Shown: piece by piece, positions 28,603 to 38,211 of the stretch | How the letters are laid out: the number at the start of each line of letters is the position of its first letter | Numbering within the stretch: the stretch's first letter is position 1 | Assembly: GCA_016787485.1 (NCBI GenBank) | Contig: JAEUUL010000004.1 | Span: 1 to 64,000, forward strand | DNA: 64,000 nucleotides | DNA from: Bacteroidota bacterium | GTDB lineage: Bacteria; Bacteroidota; Bacteroidia; NS11-12g; UBA955 | Reading direction: 5' to 3' | The notes under the pieces: model-generated | Told to the model about the DNA's origin: nothing | Seen by the model: only the letters and a program-made list of their open reading frames with translations | The model's database searches: none | Translations under genes and position numbers: made by a program

Positions 28603-29739
28603 CTATTGAAACAATTGAATATATTTATTGATTAATGAATGAATATCCACCTTATCATCGAAATATTTCCGCGCTGCCTGGCTTCTCTGTGAATATTCAT
28701 CAGGTGTGCATTCCCAGAAATAGGCAATTGCATTCTTATAATCATCTTTTACAGGCGGTATATCATAACCTGCACCTGCCGATCCCAGATTTTTCCATGG
28801 AGTATTGTCTCCTATGATACAAGGCAACCCGCTTTGAAGCGCTTCCGCAATTGCATGTCCGAAATTTTCACCCAATGTAGGTAAAATAAACACATCGTGA
28901 TTTTGGTAATAATTCTGCAACTCATCCGGTGTTTTTTCTCCCGCATATGTTGCTTTGATATGCGTGGGCAGTGCATTCACTTTATCCATAAATTCTTTAA
29001 AATACACTTCATCCAAAGCACTGCCCACAAAAGTAATTTCAACCGGATAATCAATCTCTGACAGTACCTCGGGTATAAAATTCACATTTTTTTCCGGCGA
29101 AATACGGCTAACACACAACAATTTTAAACTCTGTTCCTTTTTTACGGATTTCTCTTTCAAATAGGCCGTCACTTTTGCAAAATTCTCTGCCTCTCTGCAT
29201 TCCGCGTCTTTGGAAAATACCTTTTGAATGTGAAGTGTTTCTTCAGGGTTTGTACTGTGAAACAAAACATGGTGAAACCAACCCATCCATTTCGCAGCCT
29301 GCAGATATACCTTCTTTTTCCAGGGTTTTACCCCCAATGCACTTTCATGCAGCATGCCACGCGGTGCCACAATAACCCTTTCTTCCTTTGCCTTGTGCCA
29401 CCATACCAATGGATAAATAGAAAATACCCGTGAAAAAATTCCCTGTATATAATAAATATCAGCTTCTTCTTCATCCAGTAATTCGTGCAAATGCTCTCTG
29501 CTTTGTTTCGCTTTACTCACATAGTGAACCTTGGCCATTCCTTTCCAGTCTGTCCAACAATCTGTGGCCACCGCCATGGGCTCTGTCTGACCATAATCCA
29601 TGCATCCTGTAATAATGCGAAAATCAAACAGGTCATGCAAATTCTCCACCATGTTTTTTATAGAAGTTACAGGTCCTCCCGCCCTGTATGCAGGGTCAAA
29701 CCAATCTACAGTAATTACAATTTTTTTCTTCTCAGGCAT
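28603..29739 (-). CDS. Glycosyltransferase family 4
   Basis: A 378-residue GT-B retaining glycosyltransferase. The N-domain has the family-4 acceptor loop DPAYRAGGPVTSIKNMV; the C-domain has LLCVSRISPEKN and the nucleotide-sugar motif GENFGHAIAEALQSGLP (E-x7-E). No TM helix; likely peripheral at the inner membrane. The donor sugar cannot be read. It overlaps the end of asnB by 8 bp and is followed one base later by purK. Confidence 0.88.
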   Translation of the reverse strand: MPEKKKIVITVDWFDPAYRAGGPVTSIKNMVENLHDLFDFRIITGCMDYGQTEPMAVATDCWTDWKGMAKVHYVSKAKQSREHLHELLDEEEADIYYIQGIFSRVFSIYPLVWWHKAKEERVIVAPRGMLHESALGVKPWKKKVYLQAAKWMGWFHHVLFHSTNPEETLHIQKVFSKDAECREAENFAKVTAYLKEKSVKKEQSLKLLCVSRISPEKNVNFIPEVLSEIDYPVEITFVGSALDEVYFKEFMDKVNALPTHIKATYAGEKTPDELQNYYQNHDVFILPTLGENFGHAIAEALQSGLPCIIGDNTPWKNLGSAGAGYDIPPVKDDYKNAIAYFWECTPDEYSQRSQAARKYFDDKVDIHSLINKYIQLFQ

Positions 29740-31579
29740 AAACTTTATTTTTTTCTAACCAATGTGACAAAACAACAAGATTCCAAACCGGATACCACTT
29801 TGGATTAGATTCTGTTTCCAGGGTATTTCTCAATCCCTGAATGTACGCAGGACTGAACAATTCTGTTTGTTCCAGATAATCCAACTTCTCCTTCACAAAT
29901 CCTTTCAATTCCCGATTCATCCATAATTTCCAGGGTAGCGTAAATCCCATCTTCGGCCGGTTCCATACTTCGGCTGGCAACCAGTCTCCCATGGCATCAA
30001 TAATCAGTTTTTTCGGTGGATTCAACGGTTTGAAATCATCTGGCAAGGAAAGCACAAATTCAATCAGATCCTTATCCAGAAAAGGCACCCTTACTTCCAA
30101 TGCGTGGGCCATACTCATCTGGTCTGTGTCTCTTAAAAGTACATTTTCCATGTAAGTATTCATTTCAGCAATACTTATTTCCGACATCAGTTTCGGACCC
30201 CATACAGAATGTATACCCGGATTGAAAACGTTTGCAGGTTTATATCCTGCTGTCGCGAGTTCCTTCTCTCCCATTGCCTGCCTGAAAACCGGGTATAAAT
30301 GTTCCCAATCCCAGTTTTTCAACTGTGCCAACGCTTTCAGTTTCTCCCCCCGCGGACCTTCAAGTCGCTTACCCAGCATACCCACCAACCTGCTCCGCAT
30401 GTATTGTGGAATTTGGCCGGCCATTCTCAGTCTCTGCAGCTTGCGCAAATATGAAAAAACCGGATACCCGCCAAACAGTTCATCCCCTCCCAGTCCACTG
30501 AGTGCCACTGTTATTCCGGCAGCTTTGGTGTGCTTAGACACAATATAGGTATTCGGTCCGTCAGCGCTTGGATGATCCATTGCATTCAATGAATCGGGCA
30601 GTTCTGCCAAAAAGTCTGTGGGTTGCAGGATAATTTCATGATGCTCAGTTCCGAATTTATCTGCCACCAATGCAGCATACCGGCTTTCACTGAATTCTCC
30701 CTCCTGAAAACCAATGTGAAATGTTTTTATCCCTTTGCCGTGGATATGGGCCATAGCCGCTACTACACAACTGCTGTCAACCCCACCACTCAAAAATGCT
30801 CCCAGTGGAACATCACTCACCAGCCGCTTCTGCACCGCTTGCAGAAAGAGTTCACGGGTTTGTTTTACGACTTTATCATATGGTCCGGTAAGGCTGTATT
30901 TGTTCAAGCCATCTGCCGTATTCCAGTATCGCTTCTCATCCCAGATTCCCTGCTTTATGCGCGCCAAATACCCCGCTTTGAACATTTTCACCCCTTCCAG
31001 TATCGTATCTGGCGAATACACAGTCTGGAACTGAAGGTAGGACGATATTGCACTCCGGTTCAGTTTGGGTTTGACCAATCCACTGGCCAGCAATCCCCGT
31101 ATTTCTGAACTGAAAACCAGTAACCCTGCCTCCTGATAATAGTACAAAGGCTTTTTACCCATCCGGTCTCTGGCAAGCACCAGCTCTTTCTCCTCACGGT
31201 CCCAGATGGCAATGGCAAACATTCCGTCCAGTTGCTCAATGGCCCCCGACCCGTAAATGCTGTATAAGGCAAGAATCACTTCCGTGTCAGTATCGGTCTC
31301 AAAGGGATAATCCTTAACCCTGGCCTTCAGTGACTGATAATTGTAAATCTCCCCGTTAAATACAATGACATACCGTCCATCTGCACTGTACATGGGCTGC
31401 CTTCCCTGATCACTCAAGTCTATAATGCTCAGCCTCCTGTGGCCCAAAACCACTCCGGGCTCTGTAAAAATCCCCTGAGCATCTGGTCCGCGGTGCGTGA
31501 TTGCATGGTTCATATGCACCATCACATCATTGGATCTGAATCCGTCAAGCCTGCCCACTACACCGTTTATCCCGCACAT
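29732..31579 (-). CDS. asnB: Asparagine synthase (glutamine-hydrolysing), AsnB-type
   Basis: A 615-residue class II glutamine amidotransferase fused to a PP-loop synthetase. Cys2 (MCGINGVVG) is the glutaminase nucleophile; HRGPDAQG and the PP-loop FLSGGVDSS are intact, as is SGLGGDELFGGYP. In polysaccharide loci such AsnB homologues often amidate a sugar carboxylate or a peptide side chain rather than aspartate. Here it heads an operon with a GT4 and purK and diverges from another GT4 across about 33 bp. Either housekeeping asparagine synthesis or sugar amidation is possible; the second paralogue at 41142 supports specialisation of one of them. Confidence 0.9.
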   Translation of the reverse strand: MCGINGVVGRLDGFRSNDVMVHMNHAITHRGPDAQGIFTEPGVVLGHRRLSIIDLSDQGRQPMYSADGRYVIVFNGEIYNYQSLKARVKDYPFETDTDTEVILALYSIYGSGAIEQLDGMFAIAIWDREEKELVLARDRMGKKPLYYYQEAGLLVFSSEIRGLLASGLVKPKLNRSAISSYLQFQTVYSPDTILEGVKMFKAGYLARIKQGIWDEKRYWNTADGLNKYSLTGPYDKVVKQTRELFLQAVQKRLVSDVPLGAFLSGGVDSSCVVAAMAHIHGKGIKTFHIGFQEGEFSESRYAALVADKFGTEHHEIILQPTDFLAELPDSLNAMDHPSADGPNTYIVSKHTKAAGITVALSGLGGDELFGGYPVFSYLRKLQRLRMAGQIPQYMRSRLVGMLGKRLEGPRGEKLKALAQLKNWDWEHLYPVFRQAMGEKELATAGYKPANVFNPGIHSVWGPKLMSEISIAEMNTYMENVLLRDTDQMSMAHALEVRVPFLDKDLIEFVLSLPDDFKPLNPPKKLIIDAMGDWLPAEVWNRPKMGFTLPWKLWMNRELKGFVKEKLDYLEQTELFSPAYIQGLRNTLETESNPKWYPVWNLVVLSHWLEKNKVYA

Positions 31580-31612
31580 GTCTGAAAATTGTTCTTACTT
31601 TGCAATACTATT

Positions 31613-32779
31613 TTGAAAATCTGTATTCTCACCGATGGTGTGTATCCTTTTTCTGTTGGAGGGATGCAAAAACACATCTCTTATATCATTCATCGCTTTG
31701 CCAACACAGACCATGAGGTCAATGTTTTTATGCCCGAAGTGGACCAGCATACCCCGGAATCTGCGCATATCTCCTTTTTTGGCCCGGATACAGCTGCCAA
31801 TATTCGCTTTACTTTTATTCCTAATCCCAAACCCGGCAAATTCCCCGGACAATATATCTGGTGGTCCTGGCAATATGCCCGCAATATTACTCTGGCATTG
31901 CAGGAATTTATCCCCGGGTTGGATGTGATTTATTCCAAAGGATTCTGTGCCTGGCATTATTTGCTGCACAGACCCGTAAAATCCGTTCCTGTAATTTCCC
32001 AACTTCATGGTCTGGAAATGTACCAAAAATCATGGTCGTTTTCGGAGTGGTTGAAAAAAATGATTCTTCGCCTTCCAGCATCTGCCATTCTCCGCAAATC
32101 GGATTATATGTTCAGCTATGGGGGAAAGGTGAAAGAAATTGCCCTTCGTCTTGGGGTCAGGCACGATCGGATATTTACTCAATATGGTGCGGCAGACAGG
32201 AATTTTCTGTATCCATCTCCGGATCCTAAACCGAATAATCTGCCCAGACAATTTCTGTACGTGGCCAGGTTCGAATTCCGCAAGGGTTACCATGTTATGA
32301 TAAGTGCCCTGAAAAACCTCAACCCTGCCGATTATCATCTTACAATTGTCGGTGATGTGCCGGAGGAAAATAAACTGTTGCAAGCCAACATACTATATAC
32401 TGGAAATCTTCCCGCCGAAACCATCCTGAAGCATATGGAAAAGGCTGAAGTACTGCTGCTTCCTTCCTTGTCAGAGGGTTTTCCCACCATTCTTGTTGAA
32501 GCTATGGCAAGGGGACTGAGTCCCATAGCTACCGATGTGGGTGCAGTTGCTGATATTGTGGACCATACCGTAGGCTGGCTTATTCCTGCAGGTGATATCA
32601 CTGCACTGAGGGATGCCATGCACGCAGCAATAACCTGTCCGTCACAAACACTTCAATCACAACAAAAACTCTGCGTAGACCGCGTTCATGCAAAATTCAA
32701 TTGGGAAAACACATTTCCGGAATTAGTTTCGCACCTGCAATTCATCACCCATGATTATCGGAACCGGACTACTGGCTAA
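31613..32779 (+). CDS. Glycosyltransferase family 4
   Basis: A GT-B glycosyltransferase of 388 residues if started at TTG 31613, giving the usual family opening (M)KICILTDGVYPFSVGGMQKH with the acceptor-binding GG loop. An upstream TTG at 31589 adds eight non-conserved residues. The C-domain has FLYVARFEFRKG and SEGFPTILVEAMARGLSP (E-x7-E) for the nucleotide sugar. The small SDR gene begins 29 bp before its stop, so the two are translationally linked. Donor and acceptor unknown. Confidence 0.87.
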   Translation: MKICILTDGVYPFSVGGMQKHISYIIHRFANTDHEVNVFMPEVDQHTPESAHISFFGPDTAANIRFTFIPNPKPGKFPGQYIWWSWQYARNITLALQEFIPGLDVIYSKGFCAWHYLLHRPVKSVPVISQLHGLEMYQKSWSFSEWLKKMILRLPASAILRKSDYMFSYGGKVKEIALRLGVRHDRIFTQYGAADRNFLYPSPDPKPNNLPRQFLYVARFEFRKGYHVMISALKNLNPADYHLTIVGDVPEENKLLQANILYTGNLPAETILKHMEKAEVLLLPSLSEGFPTILVEAMARGLSPIATDVGAVADIVDHTVGWLIPAGDITALRDAMHAAITCPSQTLQSQQKLCVDRVHAKFNWENTFPELVSHLQFITHDYRNRTTG

Positions 32780-33422
32780 AAATGTAATTCCGGCTGATTC
32801 AGACAACCTGCTGCTCTTTTGCTCCGGTGTTTCAGACTCCACAATCTCAGATTCACAGGCATTTTCCAGAGAAGAGAATTTATTGCTGCAACAACCCAGA
32901 GATAAAAATTTCATTTATTTCTCGACAATCAGCATTTTCAATCCCACCAAAGCCAACAATGCATATATCCTGCACAAAATCCACATGGAAGAGCTTGTGC
33001 GCGCGCATTTCCCTTCACATATCATTGTCAGACTGCCCAATATCGTAGGCGAGGCCGGAAACAAATCCAATCTGTTCCCTTATTTCATACGTCACATTCA
33101 GCAAAATATTCCCGTTGTGATTTATAAAAATGCAGTGAGGCATATACTTGCAGCCAAAGATATTTCACATATTGTAAACGTATTAACTTCTGCTTCCTTT
33201 CAGGGTGATATCAATGTTTGTTTTTCAAACCCACCCACCGTGCTCGACATTTATCTGTACATGTGTTCAAAGCTCCATGCCACACCGAACTATTCTTTGT
33301 CAGACGAAGAAATCAATTACCCTGTGAAAAACGATTCTTTTGTTCAGCTCATGGGAAGCAACCATCCTGTGATACAGAACTGGAAAGAAATAATTGATGC
33401 ATATTTGGAAATCACGGATTGA
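32751..33422 (+). CDS. Short NAD(P)-dependent epimerase/dehydratase-like (SDR) protein
   Basis: A 223-residue extended-SDR-like protein, shorter than usual (about 300). The nucleotide loop is reduced to MIIGTGLLAKN rather than GxxGxxG. The active-site Ser region (FIYFSTISIF) and YxxxK (YILHK) are present, as is VRLPNIVGEAG, typical of sugar-nucleotide reductases. The section between the first strand and the active site is shortened, so cofactor binding may be weak or altered. It overlaps the upstream GT4 by 29 bp. A role in modifying a nucleotide sugar is inferred. Confidence 0.7.
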   Translation: MIIGTGLLAKNVIPADSDNLLLFCSGVSDSTISDSQAFSREENLLLQQPRDKNFIYFSTISIFNPTKANNAYILHKIHMEELVRAHFPSHIIVRLPNIVGEAGNKSNLFPYFIRHIQQNIPVVIYKNAVRHILAAKDISHIVNVLTSASFQGDINVCFSNPPTVLDIYLYMCSKLHATPNYSLSDEEINYPVKNDSFVQLMGSNHPVIQNWKEIIDAYLEITD

Positions 33423-33428
33423 TTTTAC

Positions 33429-34493
33429 TTAACGTTTTCTTCCATAATTTGTTCCTAACTGCTTCAGCGTTTTTACCCAATTGACAGCATCATAGGCCAT
33501 TCCCAATTCTGCACTGATGGCCGACATTTTCTGCAGTTCAGACTCACTCATTTTCATGGTACGTATCATGGCTTCCTTTAATTCTTCTTTATTTCCACTG
33601 TCAAATACAAAACCATTTTCCCCGGGTCTTAAAAATACCGTGCCGCTGCCTACGGCACTGCTCAGTATCAGCGGATAACCCGCAGCAGCATATTCCTGTA
33701 CCACCATACCCCAGGGTTCGGAATAGCTGGTTAAAACAAAAACATCGGTCTGTTCTATCACTGGTCCCATTTCCTGAGGCTGCACAAAACCAAGGTGCTT
33801 AATGTCGGGATGCAGGGTTCTCCGGTCATACAACACCCCTGTGCCGGCACACCATAATTCCCAGTCATTCGGATACTCCTTTTTCAATTCGATAAACGCC
33901 TTCCATAATAAATCATATCCCTTTTCAGGGATATACCGGGCAACACATAAAAATCGCCTCCTGCGCTTCCCTTCCGGTATCCGGCTCATTCCCATCTTTC
34001 TGAATTTTCCGGTATCCGTAGCATAAAAACCTGTGTAAATTTCTTCTGCCCCAAAACCTATTTTCTCTGCAAAATCCGCCTGAATATCTCCCGGAACCCA
34101 TGCCGCCGAATACAATCTGCGCAGATAATATCTGGCAAACGGGAGCAGCAGTAGTTGGCGCAATGTTCCTTTCCATAAATTGTCAAAACACAGCACCACA
34201 GACAAATTGCGGTCAAACATCCGGATGATTTTATTGTAAATTTTATCAGACCACCCGGATACAATGACAATATCAATATTCTGTTTGTTGATGATTTCAT
34301 AGATCCCCTCCATGCCCAGCACATCCCGGTCATAATAATGGATCCCCGGATGAGGTTGAAACTGAAAGGGTGCCTCCGGATTCACAGGATAATGTATAAC
34401 ATGGATACTGTCCCCCGGATAGGTCTCGGCGAACTTCTGAAGACAGGTGACAGTGTACCCTGCAAGTTCTGTATATAGAAATAAATAGTTCAA
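33429..34493 (-). CDS. Glycosyltransferase family 4
   Basis: A 354-residue GT-B enzyme starting at a TTG (34493), reading (M)NYLFLYTELAGYTVTCLQ. The C-domain shows FLCVARYIPEKGYDLL and the motif SEPWGMVVQEYAAAGYPLI, the E-x7-E signature of family 4. It converges on the short SDR gene (6 bp) and diverges from the Wzy-like gene (63 bp). Sugar specificity unknown. Confidence 0.86.
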   Translation of the reverse strand: MNYLFLYTELAGYTVTCLQKFAETYPGDSIHVIHYPVNPEAPFQFQPHPGIHYYDRDVLGMEGIYEIINKQNIDIVIVSGWSDKIYNKIIRMFDRNLSVVLCFDNLWKGTLRQLLLLPFARYYLRRLYSAAWVPGDIQADFAEKIGFGAEEIYTGFYATDTGKFRKMGMSRIPEGKRRRRFLCVARYIPEKGYDLLWKAFIELKKEYPNDWELWCAGTGVLYDRRTLHPDIKHLGFVQPQEMGPVIEQTDVFVLTSYSEPWGMVVQEYAAAGYPLILSSAVGSGTVFLRPGENGFVFDSGNKEELKEAMIRTMKMSESELQKMSAISAELGMAYDAVNWVKTLKQLGTNYGRKR

Positions 34494-34502
34494 TGGTCCG
34501 AT

Positions 34503-34537
34503 TTTGTTGGATTATGCACCCGATAGCCCGATTTTTG
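34503..34537 (+). promoter_or_regulatory. Candidate promoter of the Wzy-like gene
   Basis: TTTG (34503-34506), 23-bp spacer, GATTTTTG (34530-34537), one mismatch from TAnnTTTG, ending 19 nt before the ATG. Confidence 0.35.
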
Positions 34538-34556
34538 CCAGGCTCTGCAGCTTAGT

Positions 34557-35978
34557 ATGGAACGGATTCTGGTTTTTCTCATGGTACTTTCGGTTTTCCT
34601 CGATGAATTTATCGTGGGGGCTTCAACCAATGAGGCGCGCGCCCAGATGCCGTTTGACCTGTATTATTACTATTTTATCTACCTGGTTTTCCTTATCCAT
34701 TATATGGTGAAGCGAAAAGCCATGCCATTCTGGCCCAGATGGTTTGCCATTCCCATTCTCATTCTTTTCGGAATCAGCATTGGTGTCGGAAATATTGAAG
34801 GCACGTTTGGCTTTCCTATGATCAAGCAGCTTCTGGGAATTACTTACTCCTCCATTGCCTATTTCAGTCTTGTAAAATATACCGGATTTGATTTGCAGCG
34901 TATTTTCAGATTGTATCTGCGTATCAGCTATTGGGTGGCGGTTTGGGCCATTCTGGAACAAGTCATGCGCCTGCTTCACTTCGATTTGAAATTCAAAGGA
35001 GGAGGAGTTGAAAGTCTGCTTCGCTTTGCCGGTTTCTGGAATCTGTTTGACAACAGCAAAGCGGTTTCCCTGGGTCTGTACCGTTCATACTCCATCATGG
35101 GCGAACCCTACTTTCTCGCCGTTGCCCTCATACCTGCACTTTACTATTATCTGTCCTGTTTTATCGGTCCCCGCCACACCAGAAACTGGACTCATCTAAG
35201 GTCATTTCTGGTCGTGTTGTTCGGATATTTGTTTACTTTCAGCTCAGCAGGCTATATCGGGTTGGGACTTATGTTTGCCTTTCTCCTGCTCAATTGGGGG
35301 TTTCTCAACTTCAAACATGGCAGAATTCTGTTTCTCCCCCTGATCCTTCTCATCATTATCCCACGTCTGGATTCGTTTAAAAACATCTTCAAAGAACTAA
35401 CCATCCGTATTGATGATACTTTAAAAGCATTCACATCCACCAAAAAACTCAGCAAAAATGAACTGGCCAAACTCAATTCCAGTACGTTTGCCCTTTTCAG
35501 CAACTTTATGGTGGCACAAAAAAGTTTCGAGAAACGGCCGTTAACTGGCTCCGGACTGGGTTCTCACGAAATTTCGTATGATTTGTATTTCGAAGAATTG
35601 CTGGGCAAACGATTCAAAATTATATTCGGTAAATTCAATACCAAAGATGCAAATTCCCTGTTTATTCGATTGATGTCTGAAACCGGAATAATAGGAATTG
35701 CCGCTTTCCTGTTCTTTCTGCTGCGATTTGCCATTGGGCGGAAACCATCACTAAACCCTGATCTCGTTTTGCTTGTGCTGATGAATCAGGGAATTTTTAT
35801 CATGTTTGTGGTCCGTCTGATGCGAACCGGAAATTATCTGGGTCAGGGCTTTTTTCTCTTCTTCTTCCTGTTTGCCTATAGTGCCATTCAAATCAGAAGG
35901 GAAATGACACAATCCCGGAAAAAGTTAAACCCTGCCCAGCCCGGAATTGCCGAAATTCAGGAGACTGAATCAAAATAG
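34557..35978 (+). CDS. O-antigen polymerase/ligase-like membrane protein (Wzy/WaaL type)
   Basis: A 473-residue integral membrane protein with about eleven hydrophobic segments and a large hydrophilic loop near residues 275-360, the layout of the Wzy_C/WaaL family that polymerises or ligates undecaprenyl-linked glycans on the periplasmic side. Visible pieces include GYLFTFSSAGYIGLGL, the loop motif GSGLGSHE and a helix-rich end with a basic cytoplasmic tail. Such proteins share little sequence, so polymerase and ligase cannot be separated. It has its own candidate promoter and overlaps the convergent ATP-grasp gene by 22 bp. Confidence 0.75.
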   Translation: MERILVFLMVLSVFLDEFIVGASTNEARAQMPFDLYYYYFIYLVFLIHYMVKRKAMPFWPRWFAIPILILFGISIGVGNIEGTFGFPMIKQLLGITYSSIAYFSLVKYTGFDLQRIFRLYLRISYWVAVWAILEQVMRLLHFDLKFKGGGVESLLRFAGFWNLFDNSKAVSLGLYRSYSIMGEPYFLAVALIPALYYYLSCFIGPRHTRNWTHLRSFLVVLFGYLFTFSSAGYIGLGLMFAFLLLNWGFLNFKHGRILFLPLILLIIIPRLDSFKNIFKELTIRIDDTLKAFTSTKKLSKNELAKLNSSTFALFSNFMVAQKSFEKRPLTGSGLGSHEISYDLYFEELLGKRFKIIFGKFNTKDANSLFIRLMSETGIIGIAAFLFFLLRFAIGRKPSLNPDLVLLVLMNQGIFIMFVVRLMRTGNYLGQGFFLFFFLFAYSAIQIRREMTQSRKKLNPAQPGIAEIQETESK

Positions 35979-37009
35979 GCTTCGCTGTAATATCGCACGA
36001 AACGCTTACCCCATTGGATGGGTGGAATCAAAGATTGTACATCTTCACCCATTGCGTTTTTAACCGTGAAACTGGCCAGATTTATGCCCAATCCCATTGC
36101 AGCACAGCTTGTTCCCTGCAGTCGTGGATTGATTTCCAGCAATCCGGGCTTTCCGCTGCTGTCCATTTTTACCTGAATTCCCACAGGTCCGTCTAGTTCC
36201 AGGCTTTTCAATATGGATTTACAAAACGCCAGGATCGTTTCATCCTTTTTATACTCGCCTGCAACTGAAATTCCTGCATTCATTCTCAACCGTCGTCGGG
36301 GTAACAGCAAAACCGGATTTCCCTTTTGAATAAAACAATCTACTGTCCATTCTTCTCCCGGCAAATACTCCATGACCAGCATTTCAGGCAATTCATGTCC
36401 TGAAAAAATACGGATGATTTCTTCCAGATTTGAATACATATGATCTGGCTTATCCTGAAAATATGCGTCAAATTCCAAACGATTTTCCGTTAAAATTCTG
36501 ATACCCCGGCTCCCGTTTCCCGCAGCTGGTTTTATCACCACGTCACGTTGAGGATATCCCAATTCTTTCACTGCCTGCTTCAACGTATCCAGATTCTTTA
36601 CCCGGCGGTAGGCTGGTACATCTATCTTCCCGGCACTCAGATGGTCAAACAGTTTAGCCTTGTCATTTGCTATCTCCAGCGCACCGGGTTCAGATACAGC
36701 TATCAAAGTGCCGCCAAGTGCAAACCGCTTTTTATTCCCTGACAATTTCAGCAATTCCCTTGTAACCAGGGGTATCAATACTTCAATCCGGTTTCGGCTG
36801 CATATGTCAAGCATGCGGGGGATATAATCATCCCCGGAGGCTGAAGGCAATTGCAGAAAATCATCACACAATGCCCTTCCCGAGGCCATTGGATTTATGT
36901 CACCAACCACAAGTGAGACATCACCACACAGCAGTAAACTTTTTATAAGTCCGGGGCCGCCCGGAGCCCCGGCCCCGGTAATTAATACACGTATCTTTGA
37001 ATCACCCAA
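35957..37009 (-). CDS. ATP-grasp protein (carbamoyl-phosphate-synthase-like)
   Basis: A 350-residue ATP-grasp enzyme. It opens with a Rossmann-like preATP domain (VLITGAGAPGGPGLIKSL), followed by the ATP-binding segment VVIKPAAGNGSRGI, EYLPGEEWTVD and the Mg-binding end LLEINPRLQGTS. Members activate a carboxylate and ligate an amine; in polysaccharide loci they may attach amino acids to sugars. The substrate is unknown. It is the last gene of the long minus-strand run, 9 bp after a GT4 gene. Confidence 0.82.
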   Translation of the reverse strand: MGDSKIRVLITGAGAPGGPGLIKSLLLCGDVSLVVGDINPMASGRALCDDFLQLPSASGDDYIPRMLDICSRNRIEVLIPLVTRELLKLSGNKKRFALGGTLIAVSEPGALEIANDKAKLFDHLSAGKIDVPAYRRVKNLDTLKQAVKELGYPQRDVVIKPAAGNGSRGIRILTENRLEFDAYFQDKPDHMYSNLEEIIRIFSGHELPEMLVMEYLPGEEWTVDCFIQKGNPVLLLPRRRLRMNAGISVAGEYKKDETILAFCKSILKSLELDGPVGIQVKMDSSGKPGLLEINPRLQGTSCAAMGLGINLASFTVKNAMGEDVQSLIPPIQWGKRFVRYYSEAYFDSVS

Positions 37010-37018
37010 TGATTTGAA

Positions 37019-38203
37019 TTAACAGTGTTTTAAAATAAATGCCGCCTGCTTTTCCCAAACGTAATTTTCAAGAATCTTCCGTTTAAAATTTCTGCCCATT
37101 TGTGTCATTTCTTCATTATGATTCAGTGCCCACAACAACGCTTTTTCCAAAGCTTCATTCGGGTTTGAAACAAGCAATCCGTCTGTTCTATCTTGCATGA
37201 CATCACGCACCGGACCATTGTCTGGCGCCACAATCGGCCGTTCCATGATACCGTATTCAAATATTTTAATGGGTGATCCATACCAATTTGAATCTGGCAT
37301 AACCGCTATATCAAACGCACCAATATAGGCCATTATAAGGCTGTGTGGAATCTTACCTGTAAACAGATAGGAACCCTCCTTCAGTATTTCAGCAGCAAGT
37401 TTTTCGTAGCTTCTCCGCATGATGCCATCTCCCACAATCATCAGGAAGGATTCCGGATAATCATTGTGCACCCGGACAAATGCTTTAATCAATTTGTCTA
37501 CCCCATGATATGGGAAAATACTTCCTACAAAACCAATGATTTTTCGTCCGTTTGCTCCGCATTCATGCTTCACACTGTCCGAATCTTCTGAACCCGGTAA
37601 GTCCTTTTGCGGATTGATACAATTCGGGATAATGGAAACAGGTTTTTTCGCTGCATACTTTTCACGGATAAATTTCTCCAGCACAGATGAAACACAAAAA
37701 ATATGATCCGTATGATTGAATTTATATTTCTCCTTTTTGTGTGCCAATCCATGAAAAATGCTTTTCCCTTCCCATTCCCTCATCTCTTCCACCACAGGGG
37801 AATTCACTTCAAGAAAATGCTTAACCCGCATTTCCCTGCATACACGCAAACCCTTATCCTGCATGAATTCGTTGCGTTCGTAAACCAGATCGGGCTTGTG
37901 TTGTTCTATCGCTTCCCGCAACCTGGCTGCAGCCCGTTTGTCATGCTGAATAAGAAGATAATCTTTCATGCTGCTCTTCACACAGAGTGGCATCGATTTT
38001 TTTAACAGACTGCGCCAGCCACCCCGCGTTATATCGGCATGATAATTTTCAACTTCCGATTTTTCCGTACCTCCCATTATCACAGGAATCACTTCATGAC
38101 CCAACTTGCGCATAGCGCCTATGGTTTCACGCTGATGGGTGCTGTAACCCACCTCGCTTACAATGTCGTGCGTGGGATGCGGAGAGTAATAAATAATGCG
38201 CAA
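37019..38203 (-). CDS. Glycosyltransferase family 4
   Basis: A 394-residue GT-B enzyme with MRIIYYSPHPTHDIVSEVGYSTHQRETIGA at the N-terminus shown in part, containing the acceptor-side HQRE region, then IIGFVGSIFPYHGVDKLI and the donor-side segment GSPIKIFEYGIMERPIVA. The last is the variant S-P-x-K-x-F-E-Y form of the E-x7-E motif common in Bacteroidota. It is 8 bp after the 329-residue unknown gene and 9 bp before the ATP-grasp gene. Specificity unknown. Confidence 0.86.
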   Translation of the reverse strand: MRIIYYSPHPTHDIVSEVGYSTHQRETIGAMRKLGHEVIPVIMGGTEKSEVENYHADITRGGWRSLLKKSMPLCVKSSMKDYLLIQHDKRAAARLREAIEQHKPDLVYERNEFMQDKGLRVCREMRVKHFLEVNSPVVEEMREWEGKSIFHGLAHKKEKYKFNHTDHIFCVSSVLEKFIREKYAAKKPVSIIPNCINPQKDLPGSEDSDSVKHECGANGRKIIGFVGSIFPYHGVDKLIKAFVRVHNDYPESFLMIVGDGIMRRSYEKLAAEILKEGSYLFTGKIPHSLIMAYIGAFDIAVMPDSNWYGSPIKIFEYGIMERPIVAPDNGPVRDVMQDRTDGLLVSNPNEALEKALLWALNHNEEMTQMGRNFKRKILENYVWEKQAAFILKHC

Positions 38204-38211
38204 TCGGTTAT

